The notes below the pieces were generated by a model. The model did no database searches. It worked only from the letters and a program-made list of their open reading frames with translations, and was not told where the DNA came from. This document shows positions 17,617 through 27,290 of a stretch of DNA of 64,000 bases, piece after piece. Position numbers and translations under genes: made by a program. Source of the DNA: Paenibacillus sp. Root444D2 (GTDB lineage Bacteria > Bacillota > Bacilli > Paenibacillales > NBRC-103111); contig NZ_LMEO01000034.1 of assembly GCF_001426375.1 (NCBI RefSeq), positions 80,139 through 144,138 on the forward strand, written 5' to 3'. Numbering within the stretch: position 1 is the first letter of the stretch; every line of letters starts with the position of its first letter.

Positions 17617-19225
17617 ATTATGTGTCGTTGATGATATCCGAAGCGTTGTGGACATGATTACGAAGAAGATCCCTTGGCATGATCACGGCATCGAAATCGT
17701 GGGAAGCGCAACCAATGGAGAGGAAGGGTTGTCTGTCATTCGTGAAAGCTTGCCAGATATTATTCTAACCGATATTCGGATGCCTAAGATGGACGGATTA
17801 GAGATGACACGCAGTATATTAGAGGTGCTGCCGAACAGTAAGGTCATTATTTTAAGTGCTTATACCGATTTTGAATATGCTCAAAAAGCCATTCAATATG
17901 GCGCGCTTGATTATGTGAAAAAACCTTTCTCCGTTGATCAAATCGTGAAAGCCGTTGTGAAAGCCAAAGAAGTATGGGAGCAGGAAAATCTTAGCCGTAC
18001 GCACGTGCTTGGGCTTCAGCAGAAGATCAAAGAAAGTATGCCAGCTTTGCGGCAGGAATACTTATCTCTGCTCGTCCATCATCAAACCAGTGAAGCGGAG
18101 TTGGCTAGATTGTCGGACTTCCTGGACCTTAATGAACTGACTCCTCCCTTTGCGGTGATGACGATTCAGATTGATCAGTTCACGGACAAGTACGGCGAGG
18201 TTCCTGTTAAGGAGCTTGAGCTTGCACGGTTCTCTCTGCAAAATATCGTTGAGGAAACGATTTCCTTCTATACGACAGCTGTCGTGTTCAGGGAAGCGTT
18301 TAATCGATATATTTGCATTTTGAATATGGCGTCTGACGAGCCTTTGGTTGAAATTGCGGATCACTGCTGCGCAAATATCGCGAGACATACTAAGTTCACA
18401 ATTTCAATTGGTATCGGTCAAATAGTGAGTGTGGTACAGGAACTCCCGAAGAGTTATCAGCAGTCGTTAAGCGCGTTGTCTTATCACTTCTATACAGGCG
18501 GCAATGGTGCGTTCAGTTACAACGCTGACTCGCCAGAGCTCCCTGTGGAGTGGATTTATACCGAGGACAGCGAGAATGAGTTTCTGTTCGCTTTCCGTTC
18601 AGGCAATTTGGATAAATGTGTGGAATGGGCGATGGGCATATTCAACGAGATGGGCAAAGCGTCTGTCTTACCTGAGCCGGGTGTTGTCGAACGGTTGCTG
18701 CAAGGACTCGTGTTACGGATGCTGCGGGTCTTGATGGAAAAGTTCCCCAGGTCAAACATGACCGATTTCGAGTCGAAAGTCCATGAAATTAGAGGCGAGA
18801 GCGGCGCGGATCTGCGAGAGTATCGAGAATGGTTCGTTCAATTGTGCGATATCGGCTGTCGTATGATTAATCAGGAGCGAGCAAGCGAGTCGCAGAAAAT
18901 CATTTATCGCTCTGCGGAGTACATCAAATCGAATCTTCATTTGGATTTAACCTTGGAGCATTGCGCAAAGCAGGCAAACCTAAGCTGGGGTTATTATTCG
19001 AATTTGTTCAAAAAGGTAACTGGAACTGCCTTCCAGCAATTTGTTACTATAGCGAAGATAGAACGGGCGAAATCCATGCTCATTGAAGACTACCAAGTGC
19101 AGGAAATCGCGCAGCAGCTTGGCTATGAGCATAGGCGGTATTTCAGTGAAGTATTCAAGAAACAAACGGGCCTGACGCCGACTGAATTTAAAGATATGTC
19201 TCTGGGCAAGTCCTCGAAGTCATGA
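17594..19225 (+). CDS. YesN-type response regulator with AraC DNA-binding domain
   Basis: 543 residues from the ATG at 17594, preceded by GGAGAGGAGG. The receiver domain has acidic VVDD and phospho-acceptor D60 in LTDIRMPKMDG, plus the conserved lysine in YVKKPF. A middle region of about 300 residues is of unknown fold, and a C-terminal AraC double helix-turn-helix ends at TGLTPTEFKDM. The gene overlaps the kinase gene by 23 bp. The terminator stem runs into its stop codon, so the downstream importer must have its own promoter, which is the probable target. Confidence 0.94.
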   Translation: MNMNRLVKLCVVDDIRSVVDMITKKIPWHDHGIEIVGSATNGEEGLSVIRESLPDIILTDIRMPKMDGLEMTRSILEVLPNSKVIILSAYTDFEYAQKAIQYGALDYVKKPFSVDQIVKAVVKAKEVWEQENLSRTHVLGLQQKIKESMPALRQEYLSLLVHHQTSEAELARLSDFLDLNELTPPFAVMTIQIDQFTDKYGEVPVKELELARFSLQNIVEETISFYTTAVVFREAFNRYICILNMASDEPLVEIADHCCANIARHTKFTISIGIGQIVSVVQELPKSYQQSLSALSYHFYTGGNGAFSYNADSPELPVEWIYTEDSENEFLFAFRSGNLDKCVEWAMGIFNEMGKASVLPEPGVVERLLQGLVLRMLRVLMEKFPRSNMTDFESKVHEIRGESGADLREYREWFVQLCDIGCRMINQERASESQKIIYRSAEYIKSNLHLDLTLEHCAKQANLSWGYYSNLFKKVTGTAFQQFVTIAKIERAKSMLIEDYQVQEIAQQLGYEHRRYFSEVFKKQTGLTPTEFKDMSLGKSSKS

Positions 19226-19241
19226 GGGTTTGCTCTTTTTT
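19204..19241 (+). terminator. Terminator overlapping the end of the response regulator gene
   Basis: GGGCAAGTCCTC / GAGGGTTTGCTC, a 12-bp stem with three G-U pairs, then TTTTTT. The stop codon at 19223-19225 lies at the loop and first stem base, so the stem is partly coding. Confidence 0.75.
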
Positions 19242-19256
19242 AATTAAATAGACGTT

Positions 19257-19327
19257 TAACGGACCTGGATGCCGTTAAATGCCTATTTAGAGCGATGATT
19301 CCGATCTTACGGACTTCAGCGCCGTTA
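19257..19327. repeat. Pair of short palindromic repeats
   Basis: TAACGGACCTGGATGCCGTTA (19257-19277, split here as two arms TAACGG / CCGTTA) and TTACGGACTTCAGCGCCGTTA-like copy at 19307-19327 are 50 bp apart and share the ACGGAC...GCCGTTA frame. They resemble interspersed palindromes. The rest of 19242-19653 holds the importer promoter region and nothing else named. Confidence 0.6.
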
Positions 19328-19653
19328 TTCGTTTCCAATCGATCTAAAGTTGATTTCGCACCAATTTCCTTACTCAACAGCTGTATGTTGATTGGTCAAT
19401 CGTAGTTTTTTTAGTAGATAAGAGAGTACAAGTTTTATTACACTTCGCGTCATCAGTCTTGACAAACGCGCTCGTCCCTGAAGGACGACGGTGTCGTTTA
19501 TCCCTGACTGGATGGGGTAAAATGTAGAAATATCTGCCCTTGTTCATGAGTTGACCTCATTATCAGAATGAACGAATTCTTTTAGTATAAAAGTGTAAAC
19601 AAAATCAATTCCAGAACGATACAAGTGTTCGCAAACAAAAGGGAGGCTTACAA

Positions 19654-21045
19654 ATGATAAAAAGAATTGGGACGGTCACTTTAAGCGTTTTACTGGCAGG
19701 CAGTTTGGCAGCATGCGGTAGCAACAATGCGGCAACCAGCCCGGCAGCATCCACCAAGCCATCTGAACAAACTGCTAGCGTAGCGCCTGTGAAGAAAGAT
19801 AAGACGAAGCTTACTTATTGGACGGGTGACCGTCATGATATGGATTACATTAAAGGCGTTGTACAGAAGTTTAACGAAACGAACGGTGAGAACATTGAAG
19901 TCGAAATGGTTGTGAAGACGGAAGATTTCAACCAAGCGATTGATTTGGCTTTCGCTTCCGGACAGGCACCTGATATTATCCGCGTGAAGGAAAATACGAT
20001 CCAACCTTTTGCCCAAAAAGGATATTTGAAGCCAATTGATTCTTACCTTACTGATGCGATCAAGAAGAAATTCCCGATCATTGATGATTTCAACCGGATT
20101 GATGGGAAAATGTACAGCCTTCCGAACTATGGTTCAACACTGAGACTTGTTTACAATAAAGAGCTTTTCGCCAAAGCGGGCATTGCTGCTCCTCCGAAAA
20201 CATTGAAAGAAATGGTCGAGGATGCGAAGAAAATTACAGCTGTAGGTAAAGCCTCTGGCTCTTATGGTTTTGCTCAAAACTTTAAAAGCCCTGAAAGCGC
20301 TCTAGGACGTTCGGCAAGGGTTATCGCTGAAGCGAGCGGTTACGGCGGACTTGGCTTTGATTTCAAAACTGCGAAGTTTGATTTCACAGGATTCAAAGAC
20401 ATCATTCAAGCGTTCAAACAAATGGTAGATGACGGCAGTACGCTGCCAGGTATGGAATCACTGGATATTGACCCGCTGCGCGCGCAATTCGCAGAAGGTA
20501 AAATCGGGATGTACATCTCATTCTCATCGGAACCAGGCGTGTATGCGAATCAGTTCCCGGCCAAAATCGAATGGGCAGCTGCACCGGTACCAACGATCGA
20601 TGGCACGATTAAAGGCGCTACCTCCTTCTTAGGCGGGCAATGGTTAGCCATAAGCAATACAACCAAAAATGCAGACCAAGCATGGAAATTCATGCAGTTC
20701 ATGTATGCGGACGAAGTTTTGAAAACGTATCATGAAAAAGGCTTCGGTCTCTCCATGGTGCCATCGGTTTCTTCCGTGGCGAAGAAACCGGAAATCAAAG
20801 GTATTGACGGCTTCCTACCAGTTGGAAACGACGGCACTTGGCCGCTGCAGCCTACTGTAACTGTTGAAGGCATGAAAAAAGATGATGCATTCTTCAAATA
20901 CATGATCAGTGGTGGGAATTTGGATCAAATTATTCAAGATCTGAATAAGCGCTACAATGACGCTCTCGATAAAGCGGTAGCTAAAGGTACAGTGAAGGTG
21001 CAGCCGAATCCAGGCTTCGATCCGATGAAGCTGATGATGAAATAA
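19654..21045 (+). CDS. Extracellular sugar-binding lipoprotein of a CUT1 ABC transporter
   Basis: 463 residues. The signal peptide ends in a lipobox, LAACGS, so C21 is lipidated and anchors the protein outside the membrane. The mature part follows the family-1 solute-binding fold (LTYWTGDRHDMDYIKGVVQKF, FASGQAPDIIRV, NADQAWKFMQFMY). It captures an oligosaccharide for the two permeases that follow. The start is preceded by AAAGGGAGG. The -10-like TATAAA at 19586 has no good -35, as expected for an activator-dependent promoter. The ligand cannot be read from the sequence, but the GH130 and GH106-like neighbours suggest mannose- or rhamnose-containing glycans. Confidence 0.93.
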   Translation: MIKRIGTVTLSVLLAGSLAACGSNNAATSPAASTKPSEQTASVAPVKKDKTKLTYWTGDRHDMDYIKGVVQKFNETNGENIEVEMVVKTEDFNQAIDLAFASGQAPDIIRVKENTIQPFAQKGYLKPIDSYLTDAIKKKFPIIDDFNRIDGKMYSLPNYGSTLRLVYNKELFAKAGIAAPPKTLKEMVEDAKKITAVGKASGSYGFAQNFKSPESALGRSARVIAEASGYGGLGFDFKTAKFDFTGFKDIIQAFKQMVDDGSTLPGMESLDIDPLRAQFAEGKIGMYISFSSEPGVYANQFPAKIEWAAAPVPTIDGTIKGATSFLGGQWLAISNTTKNADQAWKFMQFMYADEVLKTYHEKGFGLSMVPSVSSVAKKPEIKGIDGFLPVGNDGTWPLQPTVTVEGMKKDDAFFKYMISGGNLDQIIQDLNKRYNDALDKAVAKGTVKVQPNPGFDPMKLMMK

Positions 21046-21058
21046 TAGCTATGAATAG

Positions 21059-21089
21059 GCGAGAGTGGAGTGAATAGCTCCACTCTCGC
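21059..21089 (+). terminator. Intra-operon hairpin after the binding-protein gene
   Basis: GCGAGAGTGGAG / CTCCACTCTCGC, a perfect 12-bp stem without a T-run. Such hairpins usually stabilise the abundant binding-protein mRNA or reduce read-through into the permease genes. Confidence 0.65.
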
Positions 21090-21122
21090 TCTCTAAGTAT
21101 AGATATTACAGGAGGGAACGGG

Positions 21123-22019
21123 ATGAACAGGACACGCCAGATCGGGTTTTCATATCTATTTTTATTTCCAAGTTTTCTACTGACCATGGTGCTGGGCGTC
21201 TATCCGATTGCTTGGGCTATCCGATATATGTTTTATGAATACAAGGGTTTCGGGGAAGCGTCATTTATTGGACTTGATAATTTCAGAAGGCTCTGGCAGG
21301 ACACGGAGTATTGGCATTCTGTCTTGAATACATTCATTTATGCAGGAGGTAAGTTAATTATTACCTTGCCATTATGCTTAGTTCTAGCCGTTATTCTGAA
21401 TCAAAAGCTGCGCGGCCGCAATTGGCTAAGAGCCATCTATTTCATGCCGACGATTATTAGTTCTGCTGTCATGGCTGTCGTATTTTTCATTATTTTCAAC
21501 TCCTATAACGGCATTCTCAATCAATATTTGCTGAAGTTCCACATCATCTCCGAAAGAATCGATTGGCTCGGTCCCAAACACGCCCTGTTTACGACGATCC
21601 TCATCGCTGTATGGGGTGCGGTAGGCAATTACATGCTGCTGTTCCTTGCCGGTCTTCAAAATATCCCGAACGATGTATATGAAAGCTCGTCGCTGGACGG
21701 CGCCAATAAATGGCAGCAATTCTGGTACTTAACCATTCCAATGTTGGGGCCAGTGCTGCAAATCGTGATCATGCTGGCAATCATTAATTCGCTTAAAGGG
21801 TACGAGAGCATTATGGTGTTGACCGAAGGCGGTCCGGTAGGAAAGACGGAAGTGATGTATTTGTACGTGTATAAACTTTTCTTCCCGACACCGTCAGGGA
21901 CACTTGTGGACCAGCAATTCGGCTACGGAAGTGCCGTTGGATTCGTTACAGCCGTCATTGTAGGCATCATCACACTAGCTTATCATGCGATGTCTAGACG
22001 TCTGAACAAGCTTCAATGA
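21123..22019 (+). CDS. Sugar ABC transporter permease (MalF type)
   Basis: 298 residues, six predicted membrane helices. The EAA loop is ESSSLDGANKWQQFWYLTIPML. The N-terminus FSYLFLFPSFLLTMVLGVYPI and the YKGFGEASFIGLDNF segment are typical of the first CUT1 permease. A GGAGGGAACGGG site precedes the start. It pairs with the next gene, with which it overlaps or abuts. No ATPase gene is in the locus; CUT1 systems of this type share MsmX-like ATPases encoded elsewhere. Confidence 0.94.
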   Translation: MNRTRQIGFSYLFLFPSFLLTMVLGVYPIAWAIRYMFYEYKGFGEASFIGLDNFRRLWQDTEYWHSVLNTFIYAGGKLIITLPLCLVLAVILNQKLRGRNWLRAIYFMPTIISSAVMAVVFFIIFNSYNGILNQYLLKFHIISERIDWLGPKHALFTTILIAVWGAVGNYMLLFLAGLQNIPNDVYESSSLDGANKWQQFWYLTIPMLGPVLQIVIMLAIINSLKGYESIMVLTEGGPVGKTEVMYLYVYKLFFPTPSGTLVDQQFGYGSAVGFVTAVIVGIITLAYHAMSRRLNKLQ

Positions 22020-22036
22020 GGGAGGGTGCTGGAAAA

Positions 22037-22927
22037 ATGGAAGTTACTGAAACGTTATCGAATGTACGGATAAATAAACAAACCCAGCCATTTTCATTCG
22101 CGAAAATAGGCGGAAGAGTACTGCTCTGGATCTTTTTACTGGTAACAGCCTTACTGATTGTGTTTCCTATTGCTGTGACTTTTCTTGGCTCCTTCATGTC
22201 CAATATCGAGATTACGAAAGGCGGGAAGATTTTCCCATCCTCCTGGCAGCTCGTGAATTACAAAGAAGCCTGGGTGCAAGCTAATTTCGCTCGTTTTACA
22301 TGGAACAGTCTATTTCTGAGCGGAGCAACAACCATCGGAACGCTGATCGTAGCATCGATGGCCGCTTATGTGGTTGACCGGATTAAATTTCCGGGTAAAG
22401 CCATTTTCGTCGCGATTCAGGCATCTACCATGTTCATATCGATAGGTGCTGTTGTCATCCGGCCACAATTTGAGCTTATGGTTAAGCTCCACCTGCACAC
22501 GAATTTATGGGGGGTTGTCCTCATTCTGGTGAGTGGTCACGCGTATATTTTCTTTATTTTGCTGAGCTTTTTACAAGGTATTTCCCGGGAATTAGATGAG
22601 GCTGCGCGAATTGACGGCTGCTCCAACGGCGGGATATTTTGGCGAATTATTTTACCTTTGATGCGTCCGGGATTGGGTGTAGGGGCACTGTTTTCTTTTT
22701 GCGGAGCTTGGAATGAATATTTACGCCCGTTAGTGTTTACGATGACCAATCCCAAACTCCAAACGTTAACTGTCGGATTATCCTATCTTCGCTATGGGGC
22801 ATCGGCTGCGGTTCAAACGCATTATATGCTGGCAGGGGCTTGTTTATCGATCTTACCGCTGCTGGTCGTGTATATGATCGCGAATAAATCGTTTATGCAA
22901 ATGACAGCTGGTTCACTGAAGGGCTAG
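22037..22927 (+). CDS. Sugar ABC transporter permease (MalG type)
   Basis: 296 residues from the ATG at 22037, which follows GGGAGGGTG; an alternative ATG at 22016 overlaps the upstream stop (ATGA) but has no ribosome site. The EAA loop is DEAARIDGCSNGGIFWRIILPLM, shown here in two parts: DEAARIDGCS and IFWRIILPLM. It ends MQMTAGSLKG, the common MalG-like C-terminus. It completes the importer with the preceding permease. Confidence 0.93.
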   Translation: MEVTETLSNVRINKQTQPFSFAKIGGRVLLWIFLLVTALLIVFPIAVTFLGSFMSNIEITKGGKIFPSSWQLVNYKEAWVQANFARFTWNSLFLSGATTIGTLIVASMAAYVVDRIKFPGKAIFVAIQASTMFISIGAVVIRPQFELMVKLHLHTNLWGVVLILVSGHAYIFFILLSFLQGISRELDEAARIDGCSNGGIFWRIILPLMRPGLGVGALFSFCGAWNEYLRPLVFTMTNPKLQTLTVGLSYLRYGASAAVQTHYMLAGACLSILPLLVVYMIANKSFMQMTAGSLKG

Positions 22928-22976
22928 GAGGGGCAGACACCTGCCTAATACAAATATCAATCTGGAGGTTGTTTCT

Positions 22977-23978
22977 ATGGTCTTACCTGTACCTGGAATT
23001 TTAAAGTCGAGTCCTTTCATTCGTCGTCATCCTGCTAATCCGATTTTGGATGCCGATAGGGTTCCTTACCCTACTGCGCTTGTATTTAACGCGGGCGTTA
23101 CCAAATTCAATGGTCAATATGTTATGGTATTCCGCAATGATTATGGTTCCAGAAGCGAACAAACACTTGAGCCGCATTCCACAACGGATCTTGGGATTGC
23201 GTACAGTCGTGATGGGATCCATTGGGAGGCTGGGCCGAAGCCTTGCTTCAAGATGAATGATGGAGAAATCATTCGGGCCTATGACCCTCGATTGACGGTT
23301 ATGGATGGCCGATGCTACATGTGCTTTGCAGTGGATACGCAGCATGGTATTCGAGGCGGTATCGCGGTTACCGATGATTTTGAAAACTTCGAAGTGCTCA
23401 GTTTATCGACGCCGGATCTTCGTAATATGGTGCTGTTTCCCGAGAAAATCGATGGCAAATACGTTCGTTTGGAAAGGCCCTTTACCGTATACAGCCGTGG
23501 GGGGGCCGACCGATTTGACACATGGATTTCCGACTCTCCGGATTTGAAATATTGGGGTAATTCCGATCTCCTGCTGGCGGTTGAGCACGTTCCCTTCGCC
23601 AATGATAAAATCGGGCCTGCCGCTCCTCCTATAAAAACAGAAATAGGCTGGCTGACCACGTTTCATGCAGTGGATATCGATCCTGCAAGAGGAAAGAACG
23701 GCTGGGAACCTACTTGGAAAAAAAGGTATACAGCAGGTCTCATGCTGCTCGATCTCCACAATCCGAAAAAGGTAATCGGCATGTATCAAGAGCCCTTGCT
23801 TGCGCCGGAAGCCAGCTATGAGATCGACGGCGGATTCCGCAACGATGTCATTTTCCCTGGAGGCATGATTTTGGAACCATCGGGTGAAGTGAAAATCTAT
23901 TATGGCGCTGCTGATGCGGTGGTCTGTTTGGCTACAGCACATGTGGATGATTTAGTTCAGTTATGCTTGAAAGCATGA
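22977..23978 (+). CDS. Glycoside hydrolase family 130 protein (mannoside phosphorylase type)
   Basis: 333 residues, a five-bladed beta-propeller of family GH130, whose known members phosphorolyse beta-1,4- or beta-1,2-mannosides to mannose-1-phosphate. Visible signatures: HPANPIL at the N-terminus, PTALVFNAGVTKFNGQYVMVFRND, split by blade turns, AYDPRLTVMDGRCYM, RLERPF, and VIFPGGM followed by IYYGAAD. No signal peptide, so it acts inside on imported oligosaccharide, in keeping with its place after the permeases. TGGAGGTT precedes the start. Which mannoside it takes is unknown. Confidence 0.88.
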   Translation: MVLPVPGILKSSPFIRRHPANPILDADRVPYPTALVFNAGVTKFNGQYVMVFRNDYGSRSEQTLEPHSTTDLGIAYSRDGIHWEAGPKPCFKMNDGEIIRAYDPRLTVMDGRCYMCFAVDTQHGIRGGIAVTDDFENFEVLSLSTPDLRNMVLFPEKIDGKYVRLERPFTVYSRGGADRFDTWISDSPDLKYWGNSDLLLAVEHVPFANDKIGPAAPPIKTEIGWLTTFHAVDIDPARGKNGWEPTWKKRYTAGLMLLDLHNPKKVIGMYQEPLLAPEASYEIDGGFRNDVIFPGGMILEPSGEVKIYYGAADAVVCLATAHVDDLVQLCLKA

Positions 23979-23990
23979 GGTGAAGGTAAG

Positions 23991-26900
23991 ATGACGATTT
24001 GGGATCAACTTCATAATCCTCCTGTCCAATATCGCTCAGTGCCGTTATGGTCATGGAATGATAAATTGGAAACGGAGGAGTTAGAACGGCAGATTGAGGA
24101 GATGCATAAAGCCGGGATAGGTGGATTTTTTATGCATGCCAGAGGAGGACTCCTTACTCCGTATATGGGTGAAGAGTGGATGTCGGCTGTACGGACCTGT
24201 ATCGAGAAAAGCAAAGAACTTGGTATGACCCCATGGTTATATGATGAAAACGGATGGCCCAGTGGCTTCGCAGATGGAAAAGTTCCAGCACTGGGGGTCG
24301 CTTATCAGCAAAAAAGACTGGCCTATGAGCAGGCCCCCTTTCAGAACCCGGCTGAGAGAACGATCGGTTTCTATGCCAAATCCGAGCAGGGCTATCGTTT
24401 ATTGTCAGCAGCAGAAGAGAGCAGCGCAGATTTAAGGTTTTTCTATGAAGTAAATCCATATTATATTGATACACTAAGTGTGGAAACCGTACGGGCGTTC
24501 ATTGAATCGACCTACGAAGCCTATTGGGAACGCTTTGGCGAAGAGTTTGGAGACAATCTGAAAGGCGTGTTTACGGACGAACCGCAGTTCACTCGCGGGC
24601 ATTTGCCTTGGTCGTTTGATCTGGAGCAAGCATTTGAGTCTAGATATGGCTATGACTTGAAGGAAGCTCTACCCGCTTTGTTTATGAATGTGGAGGGCTC
24701 CAGTAAAGCAAGATATGATTATTGGGAATGCGTAACCGCGATGTTCAGTCAAAGCTATGCGAAACAGATTGGGGATTGGTGTGATAGCAAGGGATGGTCG
24801 GCAACAGGTCACGTTGTAGATGAACAAGTGCTCATGCAACAAGTGACTTCAGTCGGGGATCCAATGGCATTTTATGAGTTTTTGCAAATTCCGGGCTGTG
24901 ATTGGTTAGGTCGGTTTATTAGCGAGGAGCCAATTGTTCCGAAACAGGTAGGCTCAGCAGCCCATCAACTTGGGAAAAAGATGACCATTACGGAAAGCTT
25001 CGGTTGTTCAGGCTGGAATGTCAGCTTTGAGGATCTTAAGCGAATAGGCGAATGGCAATTTGTCCACGGGATTAATTTGATGTGTCAGCATTTGCAAGGA
25101 TATAGCTTGAGAGGCCTACGAAAACGTGACTATCCGCCGTCCCTATTTTATCAGCAGCCTTGGTGGGAGGATTATAAAGGTTTTAATGATTACTTTGCGA
25201 GACTGACGATGTTACTTTCCGAAGGAACACGTCAACCCGAAGTATTGCTTCTGCACCCAATCCGCTCTGCTTGGGTTCATCAATGTGGTGAGGATTCTTC
25301 AGAAATCGAGCCTTACCATAAGGCTTTTACCCAGCTTTCCCGCCAAATGTGCCAAACATTCGTAGAGCACGATTATGGCAGTGAAAGCATTATTGAACGT
25401 CACGGTAGTGTCAGCAACGGGAGCTTTATAGTAGGCGAGGCATCCTACCGAGTTGTGATCATTCCGCCAAGTGTAACCTTGAACCGTGTTACGGTTGATT
25501 TGTTGAAGCAATTCGTCCTTCAAGGCGGCTGCCTTGTTGCATTTGCGCCATTTCCAACGCTTATTAATGGAGAACTGGATAAGGAGTTAGATCAGCTAAT
25601 TGAGAGAGCGCTGAAACCCGAATGGCATTCTAGTTCGCTGCTAAACGCCTTGTCCAGCACAGTATCTCCATCCATCCGTATGTTGGATCATGACGGAAAA
25701 GACGTATCAGAGGATACCATGAATGTCCAGACGTTAGCTTTGGACGGCGCGATCATGTACTACATCGTAAATTCCGGTAAGGAACGTTATGAGTCCGTGC
25801 AGGTAGAGCTGTTCCGAAAAGGAAAAGTATCCTTAATTGACCTGGAGACAGGCGGGGTTATACCTATCGAACAGGAAGATACAGATTGCGGCGTACGCAT
25901 TTCATTGACCTTTCATCCAGGACAGTCCTATGTTGTGAAGATCATACCTGAAGAAGCAGCGCAAAGTGAAGAGATGTTTGATACAAATAGAACGACTTCT
26001 TGGCAGCCAGAATCGAAAATCGTTTTAGATCATACTTGGCAGATTTCTAGTCGTGAGGAAAACAGTTTGACGCTAGATACTTGTCGTTTACGTGTTGATT
26101 ACGGCGCTTGGTCAGACCCTCAGCCCGTGGTTTTCGTTCAAGAACTGCTTTTAGCTTTTGGACGACCTGTTCATATCGAACTAGAATTCGAATTCCAGGT
26201 TGCGTTTGATGTTGATCCTTCGCGCGATGTATATGTGGTCCTAGAGAAGCCGGAAGATGTCAAAATCGAATTGAACGGGCGACCAATTGAATCAATAAGC
26301 TCTGGCTGGTGGCGAGATATTTCTTTCCAGAAAGTGAATATTAGTGAAAGGATCGTACCAGGAGTAAATCGAATTCGACTTCAATCTTATTTCTACAACT
26401 CTTCTCAGACTTACGCAGCAATTGAGCATGCGAAACAGTTTGAATCGGAAGGAAATAAGCTGACGTTCGAAACAGAAATCGAAAATATCTATATCATTGG
26501 GTCCTTCGGTGTAGAGTCAAGCTCGCCATACCTGAGCGGAGAGCGTCAAGCGGTTCATACGATGGGTCCGTTTGTCCTTACGGAACTACCTGTTTCCGTG
26601 CATACGGGGGATCTCGTTAGTCAAGGATTTCCTTTCTATAGCGGTAAAATTCACATTGAACAAAAGGTATATATCGATAGAAACGATTGGCTGGAGGCGA
26701 AATGGAGCTTTTCCACACCGCCAAATACCATTGTCAGTCGATTGTATATTAACGGTCAAGAGGTTCGAACGTTTCTCTGGGAGCCTTACGAGGCAGATAT
26801 CACTTCCTTCCTGCGTAAAGGCGAAAATGTAATCGAGGTAGAAATGGCAAACAGCTGCCGAAATTTGCTAGGTCCGCATCATCACATAAAAGGCGAGCTC

Positions 26901-27041
26901 TATAAGGTAGGACCTGACAGCTTTACGGATAAGCCTGGGTGGACGGATAAAGACATAGAAAAGAATACGCCAATTTATACGGATCGATATACGTTCGTTC
27001 GATTCGGTTTAGATGATTCGCCGTATATTGAATTGAAATAA
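23991..27041 (+). CDS. GH106-like glycosyl hydrolase (possible alpha-L-rhamnosidase)
   Basis: 1,016 residues, no signal peptide. The N-terminal half looks like the (beta/alpha)8 part of GH106-type enzymes: PLWSWNDKLE, IGGFFMHARGGL, PWLYDENGWPSG and the acidic motif GVFTDEPQ (E197). The C-terminal third is beta-rich, with jelly-roll motifs such as LNGRPIES and NISERIVPGVNRIRLQ, and a second one near 880-960 (YINGQEVRTFLWEPYEADIT). Length and layout suit GH106; related unclassified families exist. The gene starts 12 bp after GH130, so imported glycan would meet both enzymes. The substrate is unproven. Confidence 0.75.
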   Translation: MTIWDQLHNPPVQYRSVPLWSWNDKLETEELERQIEEMHKAGIGGFFMHARGGLLTPYMGEEWMSAVRTCIEKSKELGMTPWLYDENGWPSGFADGKVPALGVAYQQKRLAYEQAPFQNPAERTIGFYAKSEQGYRLLSAAEESSADLRFFYEVNPYYIDTLSVETVRAFIESTYEAYWERFGEEFGDNLKGVFTDEPQFTRGHLPWSFDLEQAFESRYGYDLKEALPALFMNVEGSSKARYDYWECVTAMFSQSYAKQIGDWCDSKGWSATGHVVDEQVLMQQVTSVGDPMAFYEFLQIPGCDWLGRFISEEPIVPKQVGSAAHQLGKKMTITESFGCSGWNVSFEDLKRIGEWQFVHGINLMCQHLQGYSLRGLRKRDYPPSLFYQQPWWEDYKGFNDYFARLTMLLSEGTRQPEVLLLHPIRSAWVHQCGEDSSEIEPYHKAFTQLSRQMCQTFVEHDYGSESIIERHGSVSNGSFIVGEASYRVVIIPPSVTLNRVTVDLLKQFVLQGGCLVAFAPFPTLINGELDKELDQLIERALKPEWHSSSLLNALSSTVSPSIRMLDHDGKDVSEDTMNVQTLALDGAIMYYIVNSGKERYESVQVELFRKGKVSLIDLETGGVIPIEQEDTDCGVRISLTFHPGQSYVVKIIPEEAAQSEEMFDTNRTTSWQPESKIVLDHTWQISSREENSLTLDTCRLRVDYGAWSDPQPVVFVQELLLAFGRPVHIELEFEFQVAFDVDPSRDVYVVLEKPEDVKIELNGRPIESISSGWWRDISFQKVNISERIVPGVNRIRLQSYFYNSSQTYAAIEHAKQFESEGNKLTFETEIENIYIIGSFGVESSSPYLSGERQAVHTMGPFVLTELPVSVHTGDLVSQGFPFYSGKIHIEQKVYIDRNDWLEAKWSFSTPPNTIVSRLYINGQEVRTFLWEPYEADITSFLRKGENVIEVEMANSCRNLLGPHHHIKGELYKVGPDSFTDKPGWTDKDIEKNTPIYTDRYTFVRFGLDDSPYIELK

Positions 27042-27141
27042 AATAAGAATAGAGCGTAACAACTTATAAATGATGCTGAAAGTGATGCGAATCGGTATCG
27101 GATGGCTTTTGCAGAGGTGGAGCTCTACTGAAAGAACGATG

Positions 27142-27185
27142 AAATGACCCGCTAAGGCTGTGGCCTAAAAGCGGGTCATTTTTTG
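27142..27185 (+). terminator. Terminator of the first carbohydrate operon
   Basis: AAATGACCCGCT / AGCGGGTCATTT, a perfect 12-bp stem followed by TTTT. Confidence 0.85.
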
Positions 27186-27290
27186 TCGAATATATAAACT
27201 TTTTATCTGAAATAAGGTAGCATTCCCACTGGTTTTCAGCTAGACTGAAGGAAGCTATTTACGAATATCATGTTAAATTGGGGTGGCAGC

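Noticed and set aside
19459..19464. TTGACA upstream of the first binding-protein gene as its -35
   Set aside because: No -10 is found 16-19 bp downstream and it lies almost 200 bp from the gene.
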